This document shows, piece after piece, positions 1 through 13,181 of a DNA stretch of 64,000 nucleotides. The notes beneath the pieces were generated by a model that was not told the origin of the DNA, searched no databases, and saw nothing but the letters and a program-made list of their open reading frames with translations. Source of the stretch: Aspergillus flavus (lineage: Eukaryota > Ascomycota > Eurotiomycetes > Eurotiales > Aspergillaceae); assembly GCF_009017415.1 (NCBI RefSeq), contig NC_092408.1:1-64000 (forward strand). Direction: 5' to 3'. Numbering within the stretch: the first letter of the stretch is position 1; the number at the start of each line of letters is the position of its first letter. Position numbers and translations under genes: made by a program.

Positions 1-127
1 TGACCCTAATGTTGACCCTAATGTTGACCCTAATGTTGACCCTAATGTTGACCCTAATGTTGACCCTAATGTTGACCCTAATGTTGACCCTAATGCTAAT
101 GTTGACCCTAATGTTGACCCTAATTCT
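1..127. repeat. Telomere repeat array, 12-base unit
   Basis: About ten tandem copies of TGACCCTAATGT, the reverse complement of TTAGGGTCAACA. The C-rich strand reads 5' to 3' at the left edge, as expected for a left chromosome end. One unit near 95-102 is irregular, with TAATGC followed by a 6-base TAATGT. Degenerate AT sequence starts directly after it. Most filamentous fungi use TTAGGG; the 12-base form is what I recall for A. oryzae, so it is both an end marker and a taxonomic clue. Confidence 0.95.
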
Positions 128-3100
128 CTATTAAAATTAAATAAAATATTTTAAATATTTTTATATAAAATAATATATTATAAATAATTTTTAATAAAAT
201 AAAAATATTATTATTTTATTAATTAATTTAATAAGCTTATCTAGTATAAATAGCTTAGAAAATATTTAATTAATTTAATAAAAGATTTTAATATTTTTTA
301 TATATAGAATAATATTTTTTTATTATTAAATAATTTATTAAATCTAGATTATTTTAATATATTTTTTATTAAAAATAATATTTTTAAAATAGTATATAAT
401 TTTATTAAATTATATATTATATTAATATTTTTTATAAATATTTATAAATAATTTATTTAATTTTTAAAAAATTAAATATTCTATAGTTAATATAATATAG
501 ATTCTATATAAAAAATAAATAATAGAAAATAAAATAAAATAGTAATAAAATTAAAAAAAATAATATAAATATATAATTTAATATAGAATATTATTATTTT
601 TAAATATAAAATTTAAAATAAAGAATATTATTACTAGTATACTATAAAATAGAAATAATAATTTAAAATTTATTAGATTAATTAATAAATTATTATTAAA
701 TTTAATTAATTTTTTAAATTAGATATATTTAATCTAAAATAAAATATAATTTAAATAGATTCTATTAAAACTATTAATATTACTAGTATTACTAAATAAT
801 TAAAATTATAGATAATTAATAAAAAGTTTTATCTAATTAGATTATATTTTAAATAAATTTTTAATAAAATATTATAATCTATTTAAATTAATCTTTATTA
901 TTATAAATTATAGAATTTATATTTAAAAATTATTTAAATATAAATTTTTAGAGTACTTTTTAATCTATATTAATTTAAATATTATTAATTTTATAATTTA
1001 ATTAATATTATATTTAAAATACTTTAATCTATAATACTTAGTTTAAAAAAAACTTTAATCTATTCTATTAATCTACAGCTGCTGTTGGCTCTACTTTATT
1101 CCATCCTTCTATAAATTCTCACCCCCTTGTGGACTAGACTAATTAATTTTAAATTAATATTAATAATTATATTTTTAAATATATTAAATATAATAAATAT
1201 ATTAATAAATATTAATTAAATATATATTTTAATTAAATTCTTTAAATATATTTTAATATATTAATAAATTAATTATATATATTAATTCTATATATCTATA
1301 TTTTAAATATATAATTTTAAATTATTAATTTTACTAATACTTCTTAAGCTTAATATATATTTACTATAATTAATAAAATAATATAAATAATTAATTATAT
1401 TAGCTTTTTACTTTAGTTATTATTTATTTAAAAAATCTTTTTATTTATATTATATTCTATTAATTTATTCTAAATTTTTATAGTTACTATATCTATAATA
1501 ACTATATTAATAATATCTATAGTCTATATAATATTACTATTATTATTAAAATTATTATATTATAATATATATATTATTTTTAATCTTTTATTTTTTATTA
1601 AAAATATATACTCTATAGTATTCTATATCTTTAATATATATAGTATAGATTATATTCGATCTTAAAAAACTATATCTATAATATTTATATCTATACTATT
1701 TAACTTACTAGACTCTAATATAAATATAAATTATATTTATTCTATATATAGCTTTATAATATATAAATATAATATATCTACTATTACTAAAAAATATCTT
1801 ATTTTATTAGCTTTTTATTTAATTACTAATTAATATTCTATATTTATTATTATATATTAAAAACTATTTAGTATTAACTTTATACTTATTACTACTATTA
1901 TTTAATTTTAGAGATTAATAAAATTAAAAATATAATTATTTTATTATAGAGAATTTTATAAAAATTATAATAATCTAAATAATTTATGTAATTTAAATAA
2001 ATAAAATAAATTAAATAAATAGAATAATCTATATAATTAAAATAATTAGAATAAAATAGTAATTATTATTTAAAATTATATTTATTATACTATATCTTTT
2101 CTATATTTTTATTTTAATAATATTATTATTTATATCTATTTACTAGATTTTTTAAATATTTATTTAAAACATATTATTAATATTCTATCTCTAGAACTAT
2201 ATTTATATAATTTTATATTAATTTTTTTTTACTAGTCTATTAAAATAGATAATAATTATTTTACTAGATTATTTATTCTATTTAATATATCTATTTTTTT
2301 ATATATAATCTAATAATATCTATAGAATTTTAATATAAATAATATATTAAATATTAGAAATATTAATTTCTATTTTTAATATATTTATAGCTATAATAAT
2401 TAGAATTTAATTTTATATAAACTACTATAAAATTAATAGTTTATTAATTTATTAATTATAATATATCTTATACTATAAAATCTTTATTAATTTCTTTATC
2501 TATTAAATAATATTTATATAAATAATTATTTTTCTATATTTTATTTATTAGATTTATTTTTAAATAAATACTAGTATAAATATATAAATAAACTATATTA
2601 ATCTATTAAAAATATTTTATATATAGTATATTATATTAGAATAGTTAATTTAATTCTATAATATATAGATTTAATTAATCTAATATTCTATTTATTATAA
2701 TAATATCTACTTTAATATAAAGAATAATATAGCTATTAATAGTACTATCTATATTTATATATAATTTAATTATTTTAATTACTATAATTTAAATTAAAAA
2801 TTCTACTAATTAATTAATATTATATAATATTTATTAATAATACTTTAATTTAACTATTATATTTACTATAGTTAATTAATAAATATATAAAGATTTTCTA
2901 TTACTATAGATTTTAATATTATTAATATAATTATTATTTTATTTATAAATTACTAATTTTTTTATAATATATATAAAATATTTAATATTTAATATTAATA
3001 TATTATATTTTTATAAAATAATAATAATAGTATTACTATAATTATTATTCTACTAAATTTTATAAATATAGATAATATAAATAGTATACTTTTCTTTTTA

Positions 3101-6100
3101 TTTATCTATATTATTATTATTATAAAATTTTTATTATTCTAAATTATTTATAATATTATTATCTATACTTTATAAAATTATATTATTATTTAGTCTATTA
3201 TTTATTATAATATTTATATTATATCTATAATATTTAACTAATATTACTATATAATTTAGCTTTTAATTATTTTTTTTCTATAGTATCTATTTATATTTAT
3301 AGAAATAAAAACTATAATCTAAATTATAATTAATTAATATAAATTCGAAAAATTAATATTAATTAATATTTAATAATTAGAATATATATTAATAGTATAT
3401 TATAATCTCTATCTATTCTATAATTCTCTATTTATATACTATATTTATAATATATAATAAATATATTATCTATGAATTTATAATATATTTTAATTATTAT
3501 ATTTTATTTATATATTTTTTAATATCTATATTTAATATTATTAAAATTATTTTTTATTTTTTATAGATATTATTAAAAAATTAGCTATTTAATTATATTT
3601 ACTATTAATTAATTTTAATAGTAATATTATAATATATTTATATATTAATAAAATAATATAATTATATTTTAATTTTATATTTTAATATTTTCTATAATTA
3701 ATTAAATATTTATATTTATTCTATATTAAAATTAAAGCTCTATAGATATAATAATATTAATTTTAATAAAGATTAAAATCTAGATTTAAATAAAACTCTA
3801 GATAAAAAATTAAAAATAAATAGCTAGATTATCTAGAAATATTATATTTTTAATTATTAAATAAATAATAATATTAATTATAAATATTATATAATTAGTT
3901 TATTTATTTTCTATAATATATATTAATAGATTATTTTAGTATTATTATTTATATAAAATTCTTTATAATATATAAATATTAATATAACTATTTTATTTTT
4001 AATAAATATATTATACTATTAATTAATTTTAATATTAATATATTATAAATTTAGTAATTTTAATATTTAATTAAATTAATTTTTAATTATATAGATTAAT
4101 ATTACTAATTTCTCTTTAAATTAAACTATTTACTATAAATATTAAATAATTAATTTAAATTAAAATTATATAGATTTATAATAATAAATAAAATATTTCT
4201 ATATATTTAGCTTAATCTATATTTATTTTAATAATTAAATAAATCTATTTATAGATTAATATATCTATAAATTCTTTAAAAAGCTTTAATCTATAGTTCT
4301 TTATATAGAATTATTATATAGTATATACTATAAAATTATTAGAATCTATTTAAATAATAATTCTATATTTAAAATCTACTATATAACTATTATTATTCTA
4401 TATATAAAACTATAGAAATTATTTATAATAAACTATATATATTAATATAATAGTTAATTAAACTATATTTATATTATATAATTAAATATTATAATATTAT
4501 AATAAATCTAGAATCTATATATCTATTAATTCTATAATATTTTTTATTAGATTATATTTTATAGACTATTAATTAATTAAGTAAATATATTATTTATTTT
4601 TAGAATATTTTTATAATAGATTTTAACTCTATTTTATTTAAAATAAAAGATTTAGATTATATATAAAGAATATTAAGAATAATATTAATTTTAATTATAT
4701 TAATTTAAATTTATTATTAGATTTATTACTATTATTATATATAAAATTAAAATTAATAATAATATTTTATAATATTTATTTAATATATTTTTATAATTAT
4801 TACTATACTTTAATAATTTAAAATATATTAAAATCTAGCTATAATATTTACTAAATAATTATAAATTATACTATTTTAATTATTTATAATAAAATCAAAA
4901 AATAGTTTTTTAAATTATATTAATTAAATTCTCTATAATTTAATATAGCTATAATATAAATTAATATACTTTTATATTTCTATATATAATATATTTAATT
5001 TAATAGTTTAATATAAAATATTAAATATATTTATTTAAATTTATTTATCTACTACTATTATATAGAATCTACTAGATTCTTTAGATTTTTATTTATTTTT
5101 TTTTATTAATAAATAAATAATTAATAACTAGATCTACTATAGTTTACTATAATTACTATTATTTTTTTTATTACTATATTATTATTTTATATATAAAATA
5201 TTTTTTTATATATAGTTTTTATATATAGATGATAGATACTATAATCTATTACTATAGCTATACATATTTAATTATACTATCTATATTTATATATATTTAT
5301 AATAAATAATATAATATTTATTTTTTTTAATTAAATAGTTTTTATATAAATTATTTAATCTATATATTAAATAATTTACTAACTTTTCTAGATAATTTTT
5401 TTATTACTTTTTTAAATTTATTAAATCTACTATTCTATAGAATTAGTATTATTAAATAATAGAGTCTCTATTAATATATATAATACTTTAAAATTATTTA
5501 ATATAATAAAATTTTATAGATACTATATTTAATAGATTATCTATAATTATAGATTAATATTATAGATATTCTCTTTATTACTAAATAAAATCTAGATTTA
5601 AATCTATATTTTATTAACTATCTATTATATTACTATAATTATTATATCTATTTATTTAATTAATATAAAGATATATAATTTTATTTTGTTTCTATAAATA
5701 TAAATATAATAGAATTTTTTATATATTAAAAAAATCTATTAATAATAGATTAAAATATGGAATTATTATAGCTTAATTTTATTTTATATTTATTATATTT
5801 CAATTTATTTATTTATAATAAAGATTCTAGAATTAACTATAGATCTAGTACTAATACTACTATATATTCTTTATTATTTAATTAATATTAAAAATAGTTA
5901 TAATAATATATTAATCTATTAAAATAAATAGATAATCTAATTAATATTTACTCTATTTTATAGAGAATTATAATTTTATTAATTTATAGAATAATATTTT
6001 TCTATTACTAAATAATTTTTTAAATCTAAACTATTTTAATATAGAACTTTTAATAGATTTAATTAATTAAATAATAAATAATTTTACTAAACTATATTCT

Positions 6101-6470
6101 ATAATAATATACTTTATAAATAATAATAGATAATCTATTAAACTTTAAAAAAATAGAATAATCTATACTATAAAATTATAGGATTTTATAAATTTAATAG
6201 TATATAGTAAATATTTTTAAATATTATAGTATAATTAAAATAATAAAATAAAATAGTTAAAAATTTTATTAATAGTAATTAATTTTAATATAATATTTTA
6301 ATAAAATTTATACTAATAATAATATATTTTTCTAAATAATTAATATATTATAAACTAAATAATTAATATTTAAAAAAAATTTAAATAATTAAATTAATTT
6401 TAAATCTAATTAAATCTAGAAAAGAATTATAAATCTATATAGAGAATTAAGATAAATATATATTAACCCT
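128..6470. repeat. Subtelomeric AT-rich block, RIP-like, no genes
   Basis: About 6.3 kb made almost only of A and T, rich in TA/AT steps, with hardly any CpG and no usable reading frame on either strand. This is the look of heavily RIP-mutated repeat DNA, where C changes to T on both strands. Only two short islands keep normal composition, near 1070-1140 and 6470-6550. The original element cannot be identified by eye; subtelomeric helicases or transposons are typical targets. The block ends inside a broken MFS gene. Confidence 0.85.
1120..1139 (+). repeat. GC island motif, copy 1
   Basis: The sequence CACCCCCTTGTGGACTAGAC sits in a roughly 70-base stretch of normal composition inside the AT block. 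A close copy in the same orientation lies at 6527-6545. The pair is about 5.4 kb apart and may mark the ends of one mutated element or two copies of one repeat. Confidence 0.5.
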
Positions 6471-6526
6471 AATCTAGTCTACCTACTAAATAGACCGCAT
6501 CCCAAACCGAATACACTATCTTTTTT

Positions 6527-6545
6527 CACCCCTTCTGGACTAGAG
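6527..6545 (+). repeat. GC island motif, copy 2
   Basis: CACCCCTTCTGGACTAGAG resembles the island motif at 1120-1139, with a one-base length difference and a few mismatches. It lies exactly at the right-hand end of the AT block, next to the break in the MFS pseudogene. Confidence 0.5.
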
Positions 6546-6551
6546 CAAATT

Positions 6552-7563
6552 ATTTAAATGAGGACCAATATCCAATATTTCAAGTCAAGAAGTGTCTCAA
6601 TGAATTGGTGAATCTTGAATTCATTATTTTTAATGCCGGTTATATTCTCCTGGACTCTCAAAACGGCCTTGCGTCTGTCATCTTCTTCAAGAAACCTGGC
6701 GTTCATCGGAGTGTCTGGAAGCCAGTAGAAAAGAATGAAAGCCTAGACAAGAGTGATGGCACCGAAAATTAGAAACACAGCCTAAGGTAAAGTCAGAATA
6801 TAAAGACTGGAAGGGCCAATGAACAAGTGCACTGGAACATATCAAGGAAGGTTCCATCCTCACCTTACATGGAGCGATGACTTGCACATGACCAATACCA
6901 TAGGCAGCCAGCCCACCGAAGATTCCAGCGATAGTAATTCCCTGGAACTAGATGCCGTGGCGAAAAGGTTACGTGCAATCGTAGCTTCAGTTGCACCGAG
7001 GAAAAAACGAGCCGCGATTAGACCTTGGTTATTAAACGCCGTTGCAGTCAGCATCAACACGGCACCTCAAACAATGCTGAAACAGAAGTAAGCGCCTTTT
7101 CGCTGAACATATAAGGGAATGAAGAAACCAGAACGCATATTGATGCAGAGATCATTTTGCCAACGGAGAACCGGGCTAGCAAGACAGCTGCAACGTAGAA
7201 CGCAGCTAGGTAGCCGAAATAGTAAACTCTGCTTGCCCAGGAGTAATCCTCTCCTTGGAGATGCTGATCATCGGTCAAACCCAAAATGGATGTTAAGCGC
7301 TTGGCGAATTTGTCAAGGAATTGGAACATGTATGAAACCGCCATCATTGGGAGAAGGCTGGAGTTGTTATGAACAAAGTCGCAGTCCTGTGAGATATAAA
7401 GACACCACTTACTAAAGGTCAATTCGGCGCAGATTCCTCCTGTCCTCCTCTGGAGTAAGAAACTGGATATCGACATCTCCTGGCTTGCAGCCACAAGGCA
7501 CTTTGCAACGTTTCCCCGCAATTGAAGCACTGGGAGTGGAATGGCCACAGCGCCACACGTCAA
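6552..7563 (-). pseudogene. MFS transporter relic (Dal5/allantoate permease type), 3' end lost
   Basis: The minus strand carries recognisable pieces of an anion:cation symporter of the Dal5 type, in order. The first is MAVSYMFQFLDK, followed by YSWASRVYYFGYLAAFY (7054-7563 frame). The next is QGLIAARFFLGATEATIA (6860-7060). A loop follows with FYWLPDTPMNARFLEEDDRR (about 6600-6780) and then ETLLDLKYWILVLI. The pieces lie in different frames, and at least one in-frame stop interrupts the segment before the FYWLPDTP motif. The gene stops at the AT block, so roughly the second six membrane helices are gone. It is clearly dead. The parent gene was probably a small organic anion or vitamin permease, but substrate cannot be told. 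Confidence 0.8.
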
Positions 7564-7639
7564 GCTACTTATCTAATATGCAAGAGGGAGAGAGAGGGAG
7601 AGGGTTAAATAAGCGACCATCGGCTATGGCAGTTTGAGT

Positions 7640-8271
7640 TTAGACACCAGGACAGTCCCACTTCTCTCGGGCAATCTCTAGATAACGAATAAGCCAAATT
7701 CCCCGGGCTGTAATTGAGCCCGTACATCCACACGTTCCCCAAGCCTGCTTTGTAAATCTACGACATGAAGCAAGAACTGATATGCTCGTTGAAAATTCAG
7801 ACCAAACTGACTGATCGCATGGAATCGGCCGAGAACCCACTCCCCGTGGAGGTGGTCATTCGTCTCCAATGCCACCATGAACAACGGCCACGCGATGCGA
7901 ACCATGGCCTTCTCCCCGTCGTATTTGTGCGCCTGGAAGGCCAGGTTCATGATTTGGCGTAACGCTTCTACTTGTTGTGGGCACAGAGATTGGCTCTGGC
8001 CCGATCTTAAGCGGAGAAAATGGAGAATTACAGCGTAAAACAGCCGCACAACCCTGCGGAGATTGGGAACGAGCCGATGCGCGTTGTCGGTGGCCACAGA
8101 AAGCCACTCAGCCACTTCAATCAAATCGCAAAATCTATTACTAATGCTCTTGACAGAAAGCTCAACGTGGGAGGCCCATCGCGTCGCTGGGTCTGTCTCA
8201 GCGTCCTGGAACTTAGCCAGCTGTGCTACCATGGATCGTAGTTGAACATATGCACCCTCCAGGGTCAACAT
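7640..8271 (-). pseudogene. Zn2Cys6-type transcription factor relic, C-terminal part only
   Basis: A 197-residue open stretch resembles the C-terminal half of fungal Zn2Cys6 regulators of the Fungal_trans_2 type, with helical segments ending in WPLFMVALETNDHLHGEWVL. The expected C-terminus, WLIRYLEIAREKWDCPGV, is found in another frame, so a frameshift separates the two. There is no DNA-binding domain upstream. It lies beside the dead MFS gene and may have been its regulator. The call rests on general resemblance. Confidence 0.6.
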
Positions 8272-9726
8272 ATGTTTCGATTTTTAACGACATCCAGTAA
8301 TTCGCTTTGAGGATTCTAATTAGCTCAATTGTAGCTGGATATTAATATCTCAATATACTTAATAACAAATGAGTATAAAAGGTGTGGACAAAAACTTCGA
8401 TCCAGTGTCTGAATTAAGCAATCTCTATCTGATCCCGTGAGTGAACCGGCACTAAAGCTTTCTTGGGTCATGTATGCCAGAATTAGACGCACCTGCACCT
8501 GTAGTGGTGCAGATTCCATGTAGAAGAGGATGACTATATCCAATTAGAAAACGCGAGCTAAGCTTCTACCATTAGCTCTGATAGATAGATGTTAATGATA
8601 CTGAGATTGCATCGACATTACAACTATGACAACGCTTGTAGTAGTGTACAAATTCTGCCTCTCTCAATCTACCTTGATTCCAATTTGGACGTCTGCGGAA
8701 TTCGGCCTGGACGCGCCGAGGTCCCTGCTTACTACTAAAGCTAATTGTTGATTTCTTTATCTAAGCGCAGCTCTCCGATATGCTATGCTCTCCATATCAC
8801 TAACACTGCAATTAGACCTTCCTAGGCTCCCTTGTTATATTGTATTTAAGCAGTATATTAACCACCTAAAAACAAAGTAAGGTAGTAGCCTGATACTTAG
8901 TGGCACCTAGGTATGGAGGCTAAATAAGTTCATGACTAGGAATAGTTCATCTGTGCCATACCTATCTGGATCTCTACGAATTGATAAAGTAAAAAACCGA
9001 GGATTCCATATCCGTCGACCACACAGGCAGCAACTTGGCGCTTTGGAGATAGTCATGCTATCCAAACTTTTTGTTGTGGAGGTAGTGTTCTCAAGATGGC
9101 GTTACCATATTGTAAACGTGCGACAATCAGTGGCTCTCTCTACATTCGATAGTTTGTTCACAGGCTATTAAGCTTCTGGTGAAATTTGGATCGGTGACGA
9201 GGGCTAAAGTGTGGAAAGTTATTTCGAGGCGGATCAGTAGTCCGCCAGATATTCTAAACTCTTATTAGCCTTAAAAGCTTTGGTACAATTCCAAATACAT
9301 AAGACAGATAGAAACGCAAACTTAAATCTTATTCGAACCTTGGTTAATTAAGTCATAGTTTGTATTCCCTTCAGATCCTCTTCTAATTCTCTTTTCCGTG
9401 CTATTGTCGTCCTTTCATATTTTGCACCACTCCTGCAATGGACCAAGTCGAGAGCTCTGGCTAGAAATACCATCGCATATACGACCTTTCATTATCCGTC
9501 ACAACAGCATCAGTCTATTCCTGGTGGCTGGCCTAGCCTTCTGAAGCTTAACTCTTCCTAGTGGCATGACATGACAAGACGTCAAAGAGCTAGACCGGTC
9601 TTGACTGTTCTAGTTCTAGTTGTACTCTTCCAGTGGTGTCCTTGGCGTGAACAATGCTTGCAGTAAAGACGTTTTACATGGGGTTGCCACACGATATGCA
9701 ACTTTTTTTGCAAGCATGCCTTCAGC
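8272..9726. other. Intergenic, no gene recognised
   Basis: About 1.45 kb with only short, unconvincing open frames (the longest are about 70-80 codons, with no recognisable motif). Base composition is normal compared with the telomeric block. The right end is the promoter of the small secreted protein gene at 9864. Confidence 0.6.
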
Positions 9727-9734
9727 TATAAAAG
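9727..9734 (+). promoter_or_regulatory. TATA box of the small cysteine-rich protein gene
   Basis: TATAAAAG lies 130 bases before the start codon at 9864. The position fits a TATA element with a leader of about 100 bases. No other strong TATA is seen nearer the gene. Confidence 0.5.
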
Positions 9735-9863
9735 CACTGAAGGATCCTGTCTCAGGTAACCTTCTTGTACCCTGTACACAAAGACGTTGAGATCATTAAG
9801 TCTTTGTCCTAAAGCTCGACTTACACTTCCCAGGCTTCCATTATAACCATAACATTTAAAAAG

Positions 9864-10199
9864 ATGCATTTGAAGACCATCCTTGTCGTCCTGGCAGCAG
9901 CTTCCACGGCATCTGCTGCGTGTACCTCTACCGAGGTAGAAACATGTTCGAAGGAGTGCACTTGCCATTGTACTTTTACCCTCGCAGTGGCAAGCAACAA
10001 TCCTGGCTGTCCGAATCCGCCAAACAATCACTTTAATTGCCCTGCGGGCCAGCCATTTACCAAAACGGTGGGCTGTGATCAGCCCTGCGATTGCGAATCA
10101 AGTTGCGCAGGACAAGCACCAGCCCCAGTTTGCAGTGTGGGCCAATCTGCTTGCAATAATGACATTAGCAGGTGCGGTCAGCCCACCTGTGCCTGTTAA
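9864..10199 (+). CDS. Small secreted cysteine-rich protein
   Basis: This intronless frame encodes 111 residues. Residues 1-18 form a clear signal peptide with a hydrophobic core and an ASA-type cleavage site. The mature part, about 93 residues, holds 16 cysteines, including dense clusters near its start, its middle and its end. That number would allow eight disulfides and a compact, protease-resistant fold. I do not recognise the family: it is not a hydrophobin (spacing wrong) and shows no CFEM or LysM pattern. It stands alone in a gene-poor subtelomeric stretch, a typical setting for effector-like or antimicrobial secreted proteins, but no activity can be assigned. A TATA box lies 130 bases upstream. 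Confidence 0.85.
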   Translation: MHLKTILVVLAAASTASAACTSTEVETCSKECTCHCTFTLAVASNNPGCPNPPNNHFNCPAGQPFTKTVGCDQPCDCESSCAGQAPAPVCSVGQSACNNDISRCGQPTCAC

Positions 10200-13181
10200 T
10201 TAGCAAGTGTAAGTTCGTGCTCTCGTTTATCGATGAAAGTTGTAGTCCCCCTGAGAGAAAGGAACTGAATCCTTTAAGGTCAATGGCAAAGGCTAGGAGG
10301 CGAAGTGAAGGAACCCTCTAAAGGAGGGATGACATCAACCCTTGCAAAAAGGAAAAAAAAAGGGTTTTGTGTATGTGAAGTTGAGAAGGATGATATTTGT
10401 TTCTGCGACTAGGCATGTATGTGACATCTATCGCACCCAAAATGCAATTGGTTTGGAGCTTTTTCTGCTTTACTAGGAGGATAGTCTTGTGTATCGCTGT
10501 TAGTTAGTGGAATGAACTGCAACTTCTTTCTTGGAATTGGGTCCTACCTGAAGGATGGTAATGTCGGGGTAATAACCAGTTCTGTGATTGAATATGGTTG
10601 CTATACGCCACTTTCATCATGACTCAAAGTAGAGAGTTCTTACTATAAATACGGTGGCGGCTTTTTGGTCCGCCACAACTAACGTCCAATTATTGCACGG
10701 TCGAGCCGTGCGAGGTTCATTACATATCGGGTACTTTGAAGCTTATCAACCACGGTCCACGAACACCAGGGAATTTAACTAAATATATATACAAAAATAG
10801 CTATTTATTAGGGCAGTTCGAAATATTATGTCCAATTATCCCCCAGCTACTACAATGGCTATGAGCTCGCATCATCCAGGATGTGGCAGACAGAAATCAC
10901 TTCTGGATGCATTTCCCTGAGGACTGGCCTGAGGATCTCGGTGAAGACATCTATACCTCGGGTGCAAGCTCTATATTGGGTGTAAGTTGTGTGTGAAAAT
11001 GTGATGTGGAATTAGAACATACAATGCAGTAGTTATTGCTCATTCACAGAAGATAGTCCCGGGGCCTAGGGTACATGCTATAGTCCATAAGCGTGCTCCT
11101 GTATCTCGAACCTGATGAAATTCGCCACAATGCGCTCGTGGTTACTTTATGAGCTGCCCCCGTCCAATCAAGTGGTGTTTAAGTAATGCTTCCAATGTCT
11201 CTATAGCACCTCGAGTGTTCTCAAGATTCTTCTAGTATGCGATGTGGAGCATGAATGCTCTCGGAATCATCCTCAGGAGATATTCGGAAGAAGGAAAAAT
11301 TAATATTTGCCATATACTGAGTCCTATTGGGTACTGGCATGCAGTTTTATACTTGCGAAAAACCTTTTCCGTCGCGCTGAAGTTTTCTTCCACTATCGGG
11401 TTGGCGGAATCCTTGAACCAGTAACCACGTTGCTTACCGTGCCGCAACATATATTCAGGTGAAGTAGGTATAGTGATCATCGTAGATCAGGTTAATAGAG
11501 AATACCTTTCTGCGTTTTGTGGTAAAAGCCTGGAATTGCAGTACAAACTACATATCTACATAGAAAAACCAAGTGATACTCGAGGAACATAACAGTCATA
11601 TGGGCGCCTGACGTCGGAAGCAAAAGAGTTGCGGTCGGTGAATGAATTTCCCCGAATGAAGAGCAGGGCAGTAGTAGCTTATGAGCCTGTGGGTATGAAA
11701 ATCATTTGAGGGATAATCGGCCGGATTATGGCTCCGTCGTTTATGAAGCCCGTCCATCTCCAGCGTACTACGTATGGCGGAGTGCGAAAATACCGTATTG
11801 GTCTCCGTGTATGCCTCTGTATATCGTTCCCTTCTATGTACGTTGCCTGCTCTATGCATGATTTACTGGGACCGCCCATGCCACAGTAGTTCTAGTGGTC
11901 CCACTTGCGATCTTTGAATAAAGCGCTCCACAAAGATCAACACGATCCTTTCGCACTCCATCTCAGTAATAGTGATATCGATTTCAATTATATGAGCCAT
12001 AGTAGAAAACGACGAATAGGAGCTTGTGTACAAACTTCGTCTAGCGAGATTGAACGATTGTACTCTGAAGACTTCTAAATTAGCCAATATATAAGATTTC
12101 GTGAACAACTGAGCCGTGGTGGCCAATTCAGACTTAAGCGGGCATGAACATTACACCGCATGCGGTTATATACAGCACTCCATGTTGTGGTTCGGCTGGT
12201 CCTCTCTTCCTCCTCAGCAATATGACCTTGATGCTGTTGTAAAGTGGTCGTCATCTTCACTCCTGTAATGAAAGGCAATGACTATAGTGAGCTTCTTCCT
12301 AATATGAAGCAAATTGCTCCATTTACGTATCTGCTTCTCCACTGGTTTCCAGTCGATGTGAGTAGAATTGTAGTATTTGCCGATATTTTTCTGGGACCGG
12401 TCGTTCGAGTTCATTGTAACAGCCGTGCCTTCAGATCGACCTCTCTGGTGACGTTTCTTTTTTATTTGCAGCATGTCTTCAACCTTCCGAGTCTCCCCAC
12501 AGTTACTCGCTAGGAGCTACAACTAAATCGTCTTCGGTCACTCTGCCTACCGTCTTGCGGTTGAGTATAAGCTCCATTCGATTGTGTCGCTCACATATCT
12601 TGGAGGCTCTTTATCGTATTCGCCACCCTCTTTCCATTCGGCCACTGGTAGGAAATTGAGTTGATCCGCCTGTAGCTCACTTGTGGTACGATATGGGGCA
12701 GGGCTGGTGGAGTACGAGGTCTCGGGTGTTCTACCGAAGTAACGAGTAGTGGGGGCATCGTGCCAAACTGCTTCCGATGGGTCGATTATCCGAGGTTTGT
12801 CTGCCCGTTACCGAAAGAGGTATAGGTCATGGCGAATATAACCTAGAGCTGTGCTCCGTGAGGGGCTGGCCAGGTATGGTGGGAAGCAAGGAGATGAATA
12901 GCGGCGAAATGGACATGGAGGACCGCTTTAATGGTGCACCCAAAGGTCACCGTTTACTACTGGAAATAAATCATTTTCACCAGGGGGGCATAAACCACCC
13001 AGTTCGCGATGTTGGCTGCTGAATTTAAACGGTCGGCATGTGTCCTGGACCTGATGAGAACATGATGAATTAAAAGGATCGAGGAGAAGGAGTAACCAAA
13101 AAATGGTGGGGCCGTGGCTATTGCCTCAATCTAAGAAGATGAATTAAATTAAGTTGAAGAGAAATCAAAAAGCACCTGATC
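10200..13181. other. Gene-poor stretch with degenerate remnants
   Basis: About 3 kb without an intact gene. Open frames are short and overlap on both strands. A faint coding relic is noted separately at 12100-12474. The rest, including 12530-13020 where an 81-codon frame occurs, shows nothing I can name. Confidence 0.6.
12100..12474 (-). pseudogene. Relic of an uncharacterised fungal protein family
   Basis: The minus strand contains IDWKPVEKQIRKWSNLL followed by KKLTIVIAFHYRSEDD, and in another frame TTTWSAVYNRMRC. I recall the same order of motifs in abundant unnamed ascomycete proteins that carry DWR.IEKQL..WG and later W.DVY.LMRC. Frames change between the pieces and no full reading frame remains. 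It is probably a decayed copy of that family; the function is unknown. Confidence 0.3.

Noticed and set aside
1..127. CRISPR-like array
   Set aside because: The repeats are contiguous 12-mers without spacers and match a known telomere unit in a eukaryote.
128..6470. Mitochondrial DNA insertion as the source of the AT block
   Set aside because: No mitochondrial gene, tRNA or reading frame is visible, and the position directly after the telomere with TA-rich two-strand decay fits RIP better.
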